Below, in pieces: positions 1 to 5,060 of a stretch of DNA of 5,060 nt. The notes beneath the pieces were generated by a model. It did not search any database, had not been told where the DNA came from, and worked only from the letters and a program-made list of their open reading frames with translations. The first letter of the stretch is position 1. Each line of letters opens with the position of its first letter. The DNA is from Candidatus Bathyarchaeota archaeon (GTDB lineage Archaea > Thermoproteota > DRAE01): NCBI GenBank assembly GCA_011041895.1, contig DRAE01000071.1, forward strand, positions 1 to 5,060, written 5' to 3'. A program made the translations under genes and the position numbers.

Positions 1-50
1 TCAGTTTAGTCTAGTGTCATCATCTAAAGTATAGAAAGAAATGCAGCATC

Positions 51-517
51 TTATGTTTTAGTTTTGAACCCATCTAGGATAAAGTAATGTTTTGTATTTT
101 CTTTAGCTGGTAGATTGCCACGCACGTATCTTTCAAAGCTATCAAAAAGCTGCTGGAAAGAATATAGTACATAAGAAGCGATAAAAGAAGAGCACATCGA
201 TGATTATGCAAGTGAGACCATTGCAAATGCATATGTTTTCACCTTCATGAGCTCGGAGAGAGTGATAAGCCATGAATGCAAAAGTTAATACCACTATAAA
301 GCTGGTCACCATGAGAGAAAAAATCGTTTACAATATTTGATGCAGCCATGGTGAAAGGAGAAACATGTAGGAAAACGTACGTTATCTTAGTGGATAAATA
401 ATCGATCCAGAATCTAATGCTTTCATCTCTCATAGCATACTCGCATGGCTTGACTATCCAGATGGAGTCATTTTCATTTAACTTGAATTCTTTAGACAGC
501 TCAACCTTTCCCTTCAT
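51..517 (-). pseudogene. Broken membrane-protein gene, probable decayed paralog of the 526-1410 gene
   Basis: Seen: reading starts at the ATG at 515-517, 8 bases after the stop of the upstream membrane gene. The first frame gives a fairly polar ~60-residue N-terminus reaching MAASNIVNDF, then runs out of plausible sequence. A +1 shift near the six-base homopolymer at 318-323 opens a strongly hydrophobic stretch (MVTSFIVVLTFAFMAY). A second +1 shift around 236-265 opens ELMKVKTYAFAMVSLA, a TAA stop at 204-206, then SSMCSSFIASYVLYS, FERY and a polar tail ending at TAA 51-53. The rejoined C-terminal ~75 residues align by eye, at similar length, with the end of the 294-residue neighbour (FIASYVL...ERY against FLAAYIL...ERY). 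Inferred: a tandem duplicate decayed by two frameshifts and one nonsense change. The N-terminus does not match the neighbour, and most of the neighbour's membrane helices are missing. Sequencing error at homopolymers, or separate tiny genes, remain possible. No function recognised. Confidence 0.5.
245..517 (-). CDS. Hypothetical 90-residue ORF (first open segment of the broken membrane gene)
   Basis: This is the only open frame of appreciable length in the last 517 bases. It begins MKGKVELSKEF, contains CEYAMRDESIRFWIDYLS, and has one weakly hydrophobic stretch around residues 45-62. From about residue 66 the translation (HGDQLYSGINF...LSLSPSS) is low in hydrophobicity and unlike a membrane protein, whereas the +1 frame over the same bases encodes a clean hydrophobic helix. 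That suggests the last ~25 residues are out-of-frame sequence, not a natural C-terminus. No clear ribosome binding site precedes the ATG; the gap to the upstream stop is only 8 bases, so expression would depend on co-transcription with that gene. An automated pipeline would call it a small hypothetical protein. I think it is a fragment. Confidence 0.35.
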   Translation of the reverse strand: MKGKVELSKEFKLNENDSIWIVKPCEYAMRDESIRFWIDYLSTKITYVFLHVSPFTMAASNIVNDFFSHGDQLYSGINFCIHGLSLSPSS

Positions 518-525
518 AATATTTT

Positions 526-1410
526 CTAACTCTTAAGTTCAATTACGGACATGAATTTCTTTTCGTCTATCTTAACTATTTTCAGCAGTTTAGGATGGCT
601 ATGATATCTTTCAGATATGCTGTAGAAAATGTATGTTGAGGTCAGAATGTATGCAGCTAAAAATGCCAACATGAAGGAGAGTAATGTCCCTGATACTTCT
701 GTTAGGAACTCTGAGCCTACAATAGAATCATGAAGGCAGCAGAAGGGGGATAATAGAATAAACATGAAGGCACTTGAACATAGACTAGCGTAAATAATTA
801 GAAGAGCGACTATTTGAGCAAAGTTTACACTGCCTCTTGAAAGTTTAACTATGGCATATCCATGCCTGAAATTAGCCGACTCTACAATATCTAAGAGCAC
901 CTTGGCTTGTAGAACTGCAAGGAGAACTGTAACAGCCATCACAGTAAAAGAGTACAGCTGAATACAGCGAAAGAGATCTGAAAAGAATGTAAGAGAGGCA
1001 AATATCGCTAAAGCAAGAGTAAGAACTCCAACAAAAATAATGTCGCGATCATAAATCACTATCTCACCTTCACTGATTAACCGTGCAAGATTGAAAGCTA
1101 TAAAGTAGAGTGTATAGACAACCACTAATACTATGATTGCCCAACTTAACGATAACAAATAAAAAGGAAGTATGACAACCGTGGCGATTGAAGCCCATTT
1201 AAAGTAAGACAAATCGTATTTTCTAACCTTGCCTAAAAGCAGGGCAAAAAGTACGAACAAAGCTACAATAGCGGTATCAACTATTAACTGTGAAAAATTT
1301 GTATCCTTAAATTCCACTAAACCCACTATAAGAAGTAGAAACGGTGAAAGAAAACAGACTACCTGAGTAGTCACGTTATTTGATTTGAAATTGATACTTC
1401 CAGCCCTCAT
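526..1410 (-). CDS. Polytopic membrane protein of unknown function, 294 aa
   Basis: I do not recognise the family. Seen: about eight hydrophobic segments, near residues 16-34, 42-60, 72-89, 90-108, 123-143, 152-173, 197-222 and 241-264. Short charged loops separate them (KVRKYDLSYFKW at 61-72, the acidic stretch EGEIVIYDRD at 114-123, NFRHGYAIVKLSRGS at 180-194). The tail of ~28 residues after ERY (267-269) is lysine-rich and soluble. No catalytic motif, transporter signature, nucleotide-binding loop or cleavable signal peptide is visible. Cysteines (C211, C224, C225) cluster around the last two helices. The ATG at 1408-1410 lacks a ribosome binding site but sits about 25 bases after a TATA-like CATATATTT, consistent with a leaderless archaeal message. 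It is followed after 8 bases by a broken gene whose C-terminal part looks paralogous. It is separated from nrdG by 94 bases, so probably a different transcription unit. Confidence 0.8.
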   Translation of the reverse strand: MRAGSINFKSNNVTTQVVCFLSPFLLLIVGLVEFKDTNFSQLIVDTAIVALFVLFALLLGKVRKYDLSYFKWASIATVVILPFYLLSLSWAIIVLVVVYTLYFIAFNLARLISEGEIVIYDRDIIFVGVLTLALAIFASLTFFSDLFRCIQLYSFTVMAVTVLLAVLQAKVLLDIVESANFRHGYAIVKLSRGSVNFAQIVALLIIYASLCSSAFMFILLSPFCCLHDSIVGSEFLTEVSGTLLSFMLAFLAAYILTSTYIFYSISERYHSHPKLLKIVKIDEKKFMSVIELKS

Positions 1411-1428
1411 GGCTGATGTTAGCGGATG

Positions 1429-1437
1429 AAATATATG
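1429..1437 (-). promoter_or_regulatory. Possible TATA box for the membrane-protein gene
   Basis: On the minus strand this reads CATATATTT, an A/T-rich TATA-like element centred about 23-25 bases before the ATG at 1408-1410. In archaea that spacing would place transcription initiation at or just before the start codon, which fits the lack of a ribosome binding site. The assignment rests on position and composition only; the surrounding gap is AT-rich, so chance matches are easy. Confidence 0.3.
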
Positions 1438-1470
1438 TAGAAATTAAGCTATGGTTTGCTTTCAAATATG

Positions 1471-1495
1471 TTTATTCGTTTTTATGAATAAAAAC
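1471..1495 (-). terminator. Overlapping inverted repeats and T-run after nrdG, possible terminator
   Basis: Seen just past the nrdG stop: GTTTTTAT and ATAAAAAC (1478-1485 and 1488-1495) form 8-base arms with a 2-base loop. TTTATTC and GAATAAA (1471-1477 and 1486-1492) form 7-base arms around an 8-base loop. The two pairings share bases and exclude each other. On the nrdG transcript strand the sequence about 9 bases after the stop is GGTTTTTATTC; archaeal intrinsic termination depends mainly on such T-runs. Inferred: the 3' end of the nrdDG transcript. The stems are AT-only apart from one G-C pair each and would be weak at high temperature. Confidence 0.35.
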
Positions 1496-1504
1496 CTTGC
1501 TTTG

Positions 1505-2227
1505 TTAAAGTTTTATGATTTCTTCCATTGTTTTTATTGTTATTGGTTTGTTCTTTTTTAGTAGTTTTGCTATTTTGATGAGTTGATCTTTTGTTGGTAT
1601 TGGTTTTTCCATGTATGTTGGATCTAGTGTTTTTATGTTTCTGAATTGTTGAATTGATATTTTATCTGCTAGGTTTATGTCCTCCTTTATGGCTAGTATG
1701 TCTTCTTCTGCGTCATTTAGTCCGGGAACTATGGTTATTCTTGCTTCTACTGGTACTCCATGTTTCCTGCATTTTTGGATGCTTTGTAGGACGTGGTCGT
1801 AGAAGTTTCTTTTGATTCCCGTTATAGTTGGGTATTTGTGCTTTGGCCCTTTTAAGTCTATGGCTGCTTCATCTATGAGTGGCAGTACTTGCTCGAGTTT
1901 GTCTGGAAATGATCCGTTTGTTTCTATTAGGATTTTTAGGTTTCTGTCTTTGAATGCTTTAATTAGTTGTTTTATAGCTGTTATATCTTGGAGTAGTGGC
2001 TCTCCTCCTGTGATTACTATTGCATCTATGAAGTCTAGGGCTGAGGAGAGTTTGTTCAGAATGTCATTTACAGTCATCCATGCATAGCTTTTCTCAAGCA
2101 CTATTTCAGGGTTTTGGCAGAATGGGCATCTGAAATTGCATCCAGTTAAATAGATGAGGGAGCTTACATGCCCTGGATAGTCTAGTGTTGAAAGCTCTAT
2201 GAAACCGGATACCTTTAGCTTACTCAT
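1505..2227 (-). CDS. nrdG: Anaerobic ribonucleoside-triphosphate reductase activating protein (radical SAM)
   Basis: Radical-SAM activase: it uses a 4Fe-4S cluster to cleave S-adenosylmethionine and abstract hydrogen from the glycine of NrdD, making the stable glycyl radical. Seen, numbering from the chosen start: the STLDYPGH segment (13-20) typical of the long archaeal/bacterial activases; the CxxxCxxC cluster motif CNFRCPFC with C30, C34 and C37; GGEP at 74-77; IETNGS at 101-106; IDLKGP at 123-128; VPGLND at 167-172. These fit the NrdG2-type family at normal length (240 aa). I chose the ATG at 2225-2227 (MSKLKVSGFIEL) because family members begin about ten residues before the STLDYPG segment. 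The longer reading from 2284 adds 19 residues (MPGTRQSRRS...) that lie wholly within nrdD. The gene overlaps the nrdD stop by 8 bases (ATGAGTAA), indicating translational coupling. It is lysine-rich and more AT-rich than nrdD. Confidence 0.95.
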   Translation of the reverse strand: MSKLKVSGFIELSTLDYPGHVSSLIYLTGCNFRCPFCQNPEIVLEKSYAWMTVNDILNKLSSALDFIDAIVITGGEPLLQDITAIKQLIKAFKDRNLKILIETNGSFPDKLEQVLPLIDEAAIDLKGPKHKYPTITGIKRNFYDHVLQSIQKCRKHGVPVEARITIVPGLNDAEEDILAIKEDINLADKISIQQFRNIKTLDPTYMEKPIPTKDQLIKIAKLLKKNKPITIKTMEEIIKL

Positions 2228-4418
2228 AGAGTTTAACCCTGTATCTGTCCATAAACTCCTTCTGCTTTGCCTTGTTCCAGGCATTTACCTCTTGATAGTA
2301 TCCGGTTACTCTTGACCACCAGCTTACATTAGTTGATCCACAGTTTGGGCATTTTTTCTGTACTAGTGGCGATACTGCGTTGCAGTCTCTGCATATTGTG
2401 AGATCCTTTGTGTATGCAAAGTATCCTATCTGCGTGTTTCTGCAGATTTTCTCTGTTAGCTTGTATAGGGCTTCTGGATCTGGATGCGCTTCTCCAAGCC
2501 ATACGTGGAACATGTTTCCTCCATCGAGAACTGGGAAGAACTTGTGCTCTATTTTTATTCTGTCCCATAGGGATATTGGAGCTCCAACGTACACATGTGT
2601 TCCATTTGAATAGTATACTGGGGCATCATGCTCTCCCTGGGCAAGCATTTTCCTAGCTTTTTCAATGTCTCCTTTCACAACCTCCCTCGCCTTTTCACTA
2701 TATTTTCCATTTACTAGGTCTGCTACAGCTAGTCGCTGGGCAGCTGATTCAGCGGGGGTTCTTGCAAGTGCAAGCTTCATTGAATGCCTTTCTGAGAGCT
2801 CTTTTAGATACTTCTTCATTTCAAGCAGCACTTTGATCACGAACTTGATAGCTTCTGGATGCTCATGCAACTGATATCCAGTGTGAGCTTGCGCCATTTC
2901 ATTTGCTCCAACTATTCCAATAGTATATACGAGCTCCTTAAAGTCGACTGCTGGTGGACCTCTTTTTCCCGTCCTTGGATCTCTTGGACGCTGTGTGGCG
3001 AATGGGATTCTATTGTATTTTAGCATTAGATCTAGCCACTTCTTCTTTACTTTGAATATTTCAACGCATAAATCCATTAGCCTAAATATCTCCTCTAGAA
3101 GCTTTTCATCGTCTCCATTGGCCTTATATGCTGTCCTTGGAAGGTTTAAGGTTACGACTTGAGCACTTCCCATGCTGAAGTGCTTTCCATCGACAAAGTA
3201 AAGCTTCTCCTGGAACTCTGGATCTGATTCAGGTGTCTCAACGAAGCAGTATGCACAGCATTGATAGCATGAGACACCTTTTCCATATCCTCTGTATGGT
3301 GGAATCAAGTTGTCAAAGTATGGTGTTCCAAACTTTGCAACTACCTCGTGTACTAGAAGCCACTCTTCATCGTAGTGGCTGTTAAAGAACTCTGGTGAAA
3401 TTCCATTTTCAAGCTTGGGGAAGTTGAATGGCTTACCCCAGTAATCGCCTTCAAGGGCAACCGTGTATAGGGCTCTAAACAAAGTGTTAACTTCGTCTTC
3501 AAAGTCTCCATATGTGAGGTTTTCCCAAACTTTCCCCCTGTAGACGACAGGTATATCTCTCCAGAGCTCTGGAACACCTGGCGTAACTTGAATGTTTGAG
3601 AAAACTGGCTGACCTCCTCGTGCAACGTACATTTGAGTGAGTTCAAAGAACATCATTTGCATTAGCTGTTTTACACGTTTAAAGGAGAGACCCTCCATGT
3701 AAGGAGCGAGGAATACAAGATAGTTATAGAAGCCTTCTCCACCTGCAAAATTTGTCTGTGCAGCCGCTAGAACCTTGACAGAGTGTAAGACTGCCACCTC
3801 AGGCTTCTTAGCTGGTCCGGCAACTGATGTTCTTGTTCCAAGGCCATCTGGTATAAAACCATAATAGAAGAAGTATCTTAGATCCCAGTCTTGACAGAAT
3901 GGTCTCGTTCCAAAATACTCTAGGTCATGTATATGCAAGTCTCCGGAGAGATGAGCATCCGCTAGATGGGTTGGCATTAGCAGAAGATATTCCTCTTTAC
4001 TTAGCTTATCAGCTTTCTTCTTATGAGACGTTTCAGCGTTTGGCTGCAGGTTGGCATTTTCCTTAGCTTCAAAACCCTTGCCTATATCTATAAGGTAGGC
4101 ATCATATATTGGACTTCCGACTCTTGTATATATGTTCCTATACACTCTATAGTGAGGCTTTTCCCTGCTTTTTTCAAGCAAGATGCTGTTAACAAGTTCC
4201 CTGATAAGTGGGCCTGATACAAAGGAAAGCTCCATTTTAATTATTCGCTTCTCAACTTCCTTTGCTATTTCCTCAGCTTCTTCTCTGGAGATCTCGGGAA
4301 TTCCAAAGAATTTCCTGGCGAGTTTAGTCTCCTTTAGTAGAGAGGAGACTATGGCCTCTCTATTCCATGGCACGAATAGCCCATCGCTTCTCCTGACTTT
4401 TGGCATTTTATGCTCCAT
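2220..4418 (-). CDS. nrdD: Anaerobic (class III) ribonucleoside-triphosphate reductase, 732 aa
   Basis: Glycyl-radical enzyme that reduces ribonucleotides to deoxyribonucleotides in the absence of oxygen; cytosolic. Seen: an ATP-cone at about 6-97 (KVRRSDGLFVPWNREAI onward), the allosteric activity site; GDLHIHDLEY at 159-168; PFCQDWDL with C175, the likely counterpart of the conserved first active-site cysteine; VSCYQCCAYCF at 382-392 with C384, C387, C388 and C391, where the thiyl-radical cysteine is expected; FSMGSAQVVTLNLPR at 414-428; HTGYQLHE at 512-519; TPAESAAQRL at 554-563; a zinc site C676/C679 and C690/C693; and the glycyl-radical loop RVTGYYQE with G706 at the C-terminus. Length is normal for an ATP-cone class III enzyme, and no key motif is missing. 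The ATG at 4416-4418 is the longest start. The second ATG at 4404-4406 (MPKVRRSDG) is preceded by GGAG at 6 bases and is equally likely. nrdG overlaps its end, and a redoxin gene lies upstream. Confidence 0.97.
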   Translation of the reverse strand: MEHKMPKVRRSDGLFVPWNREAIVSSLLKETKLARKFFGIPEISREEAEEIAKEVEKRIIKMELSFVSGPLIRELVNSILLEKSREKPHYRVYRNIYTRVGSPIYDAYLIDIGKGFEAKENANLQPNAETSHKKKADKLSKEEYLLLMPTHLADAHLSGDLHIHDLEYFGTRPFCQDWDLRYFFYYGFIPDGLGTRTSVAGPAKKPEVAVLHSVKVLAAAQTNFAGGEGFYNYLVFLAPYMEGLSFKRVKQLMQMMFFELTQMYVARGGQPVFSNIQVTPGVPELWRDIPVVYRGKVWENLTYGDFEDEVNTLFRALYTVALEGDYWGKPFNFPKLENGISPEFFNSHYDEEWLLVHEVVAKFGTPYFDNLIPPYRGYGKGVSCYQCCAYCFVETPESDPEFQEKLYFVDGKHFSMGSAQVVTLNLPRTAYKANGDDEKLLEEIFRLMDLCVEIFKVKKKWLDLMLKYNRIPFATQRPRDPRTGKRGPPAVDFKELVYTIGIVGANEMAQAHTGYQLHEHPEAIKFVIKVLLEMKKYLKELSERHSMKLALARTPAESAAQRLAVADLVNGKYSEKAREVVKGDIEKARKMLAQGEHDAPVYYSNGTHVYVGAPISLWDRIKIEHKFFPVLDGGNMFHVWLGEAHPDPEALYKLTEKICRNTQIGYFAYTKDLTICRDCNAVSPLVQKKCPNCGSTNVSWWSRVTGYYQEVNAWNKAKQKEFMDRYRVKLYE
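4409..4416 (-). promoter_or_regulatory. Possible ribosome binding site for an internal nrdD start
   Basis: The first nrdD codons read ATGGAGCATAAAATG on the minus strand. The GGAG is complementary to the 3' end of archaeal 16S rRNA and lies 6 bases before the second ATG (4404-4406). By contrast, the first ATG has only a GGGG about 10 bases upstream with poor context. This favours a 728-residue protein beginning MPKVRRSDG, where ATP-cone proteins usually begin. Four bases of complementarity is weak evidence. Confidence 0.35.
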
Positions 4419-4598
4419 TTTTAGAGAACCCCGTTAATCGGTGCATAATAGATATGTCTTCAAGACTTAATAAATCTTGTCTATCAGATTTTAGTTTTAC
4501 TCAAAAATTTTTGATAAACTTTATCTCCTTTTTAAATCTAAATGTGGCACTTTTAAGTGTAATACATTCAGAATGTTCGTTTATTTTTTCTTAATGCG
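4419..4598. other. Gap between redoxin gene and nrdD with three short palindromes
   Basis: No gene is supported in these 180 bases. They hold three exact palindromes: TCAAAAATTTTTGA at 4501-4514, CACTT-TT-AAGTG at 4548-4559, and ACATTC-A-GAATGT at 4564-4576. The first can be extended imperfectly by AGTTTTA on one side and TAAACT on the other. The last two are 4 bases apart and lie just past the redoxin stop. As a set they could be operators for nrdDG or weak hairpins. None matches the bacterial NrdR box in length and spacing (ACAC...GTGT over 16 bases). Confidence 0.45.
4467..4474 (-). promoter_or_regulatory. Possible TATA box for nrdDG
   Basis: The minus strand reads TTTATTAA here. Initiation about 25 bases downstream would leave a 5' leader of roughly 27 bases to the first nrdD ATG or 39 to the second, enough to carry the GGAG for the second. 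Other AT-rich candidates exist in the same gap (TTTAAAAA at about 4529-4536, the CTATTATG region near 4445), so the choice is uncertain. Confidence 0.25.
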
Positions 4599-4850
4599 CT
4601 ACTTGAGTATCCTCTCCAGCTTTTCGACATTGAGCTCATCATTGTTGAAAAGATCATCTTCAAGGTATAGTTTTTCACCGATTTCGAGAATAGGTGTTGT
4701 TAGGTCAAATACATCTCTCATTATTAACTCAGCAGCCACATCGGAGTCCTCTAGGTTTAGTTCCTCGAACTGTATTCCCTTACGTGCTAAAAACTTCTTT
4801 AGTATCTTGCATTTTGGGCATCTGGGGGTTGTGTAAATTCTCACTTTCAT
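4599..4850 (-). CDS. Glutaredoxin/NrdH-like redoxin, 83 aa
   Basis: Small thioredoxin-fold disulfide reductant, cytosolic. Seen: it begins with a beta strand (MKVRIYTTPR) leading to the CPKC active site at C11 and C14, followed by a lysine-rich helix (KILKKFLARKG). The second strand is FEELNLE at 28-34. The cis-proline segment TTPILEIGEK has P53. The C-terminal helix is DELNVEKLERILK. Length and order of elements match NrdH/glutaredoxin-like proteins; CPKC differs from the classic glutaredoxin CPYC. No signal peptide is visible. The gene lies 180 bases upstream of nrdD on the same strand. An operon-encoded NrdH delivers electrons to the Methanosarcina barkeri class III reductase, so a role as NrdD reductant is a reasonable inference, but a general thiol-redox role is also possible. 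No ribosome binding site is visible; a TATA-like element about 28 bases upstream suggests leaderless translation. Confidence 0.88.
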   Translation of the reverse strand: MKVRIYTTPRCPKCKILKKFLARKGIQFEELNLEDSDVAAELIMRDVFDLTTPILEIGEKLYLEDDLFNNDELNVEKLERILK

Positions 4851-4856
4851 TTCAAT

Positions 4857-4890
4857 TAAGTTAGCTGGAAGGCATTAAAAATCTAACTTA
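4857..4890 (-). repeat. Inverted repeat between the HAD gene and the redoxin gene
   Basis: TAAGTTAG (4857-4864) and CTAACTTA (4883-4890) are perfect 8-base inverted arms around an 18-base spacer, and the outer arm includes the HAD stop codon. On the minus strand the spacer includes ATTTTTAAT (about 4874-4882), which is both a T-run and a TATA-like element about 28 bases before the redoxin ATG. It could mark the end of the HAD transcript, the start of the redoxin transcript, or both. Confidence 0.35.
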
Positions 4891-5060
4891 GACATATTCA
4901 AGAATTTGTTCTATGGATGATATCGTTGGAACATTTGATGGTGCACCAATCGTCTGTTTTCTTCTGGTTATTATAGCATGTCCATCTATGTTAGTGTTAT
5001 ATAGTATTGGCTTTACTCCAGCGGCAAGTGCTGCCAGGACATCGTTTAAAGTGTTTCCAA
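4888..5060 (-). CDS. HAD-superfamily hydrolase, C-terminal fragment (5' end outside window)
   Basis: Only the last 56 residues are visible, ending at TAA 4888-4890. They begin GNTLNDVLAALAAGVKPIL, which matches HAD motif IV and the following helix-strand (usually GDTxNDVxAAxxAGxxxI), where acidic residues hold the catalytic magnesium. Next come YNTNIDGHAIITRRK and IGAPSNVPTISSIEQILEYV, the latter like the 'I.sl.el...' end seen in phosphoglycolate-phosphatase-like HAD enzymes. The first motif IV acidic position is Asn here instead of Asp. Substrate cannot be told; catalytic motifs I-III are outside the window. The redoxin start follows 37 bases after the stop, on the same strand. Confidence 0.7.
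   Translation of the reverse strand, partial: GNTLNDVLAALAAGVKPILYNTNIDGHAIITRRKQTIGAPSNVPTISSIEQILEYV

Noticed and set aside
142..312. 56-codon minus-strand hydrophobic ORF as an independent two-helix gene
   Set aside because: Its first part fits the broken membrane gene, but after about residue 18 the other frame aligns better with the neighbour's tail; no ribosome binding site precedes its ATG.
1812..2087. Plus-strand open frame opposite nrdG
   Set aside because: Lies opposite a gene with complete radical-SAM motifs; its serine- and cysteine-rich translation has no domain features.
2228..2284. 19-residue N-terminal extension of NrdG (MPGTRQSRRSLWTDTGLNS)
   Set aside because: It lies entirely within the nrdD 3' coding region, is basic and unlike NrdG, and the ATG at 2225-2227 gives a normal-length protein.
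3353..3646. Other-frame open reading within nrdD on the same strand
   Set aside because: Fully inside nrdD, which has continuous family motifs through this region.
4548..4559. NrdR box upstream of nrdD
   Set aside because: CACTTTTAAGTG has related outer bases, but it is 12 bases instead of 16 and lacks the central ATAT; a single copy is not enough to call it.
4400..4594. Plus-strand open frame of 64 codons across the nrdD upstream gap
   Set aside because: It overlaps the nrdD start, has no ribosome binding site or recognisable domain, and seems to be chance openness in AT-rich DNA.
4573..4836. Plus-strand 87-codon frame opposite the redoxin gene
   Set aside because: Serine-rich shadow of the redoxin, whose CPKC and cis-proline motifs settle the strand.
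1..5060. CRISPR array, tRNA, rRNA, insertion sequence or inteins in nrdD
   Set aside because: No repeat-spacer pattern, cloverleaf-like sequence, transposase or terminal repeat was seen, and nrdD is collinear with the family without a large insertion.

Overview
The window is probably from an anaerobic, AT-rich archaeon. The evidence is a class III (oxygen-sensitive) ribonucleotide reductase of archaeal type, small redox proteins, start regions mostly lacking strong Shine-Dalgarno sequences, and AT-rich TATA-like elements about 25-30 bases before start codons. The exact lineage cannot be read from the sequence; a thermophilic or sediment archaeon fits, but an anaerobic bacterium is not fully excluded. 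Every convincing gene is on the minus strand, so genes are read from high to low coordinates.

In reading order: 5060-4888 is the C-terminal end of a HAD-superfamily hydrolase whose 5' part lies outside the window. At 4850-4599 is an 83-residue glutaredoxin/NrdH-like redoxin with a CPKC active site. The gap at 4598-4419 has no gene but holds three short palindromes and weak promoter-like sequence. At 4418-2220 is nrdD, the anaerobic ribonucleoside-triphosphate reductase: an N-terminal ATP-cone, a Cys-rich finger loop, a C-terminal zinc site and a glycyl-radical motif. It overlaps nrdG (2227-1505), the radical-SAM activase that generates the glycyl radical. A 94-base gap with overlapping hairpins follows. 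Then comes a 294-residue polytopic membrane protein (1410-526), and 8 bases later a shorter membrane-protein gene (517-51) that appears broken: its plausible reading moves through three frames and crosses one stop. Its C-terminal part resembles the C-terminal part of the intact neighbour.

The core is a deoxynucleotide-synthesis module: NrdG activates NrdD, and NrdD makes dNTP precursors without oxygen. The redoxin just upstream may supply the reducing thiols, as the operon-encoded NrdH does for the Methanosarcina barkeri class III enzyme. The membrane-protein pair has no recognisable function and is probably unrelated to the nrd genes. Nothing here is a clearly new system. The points most worth a second look are the decayed tandem paralog, the palindrome cluster before nrdD, and the redoxin plus Cys-rich loop that suggest a thiol-dependent rather than formate-dependent reductase.
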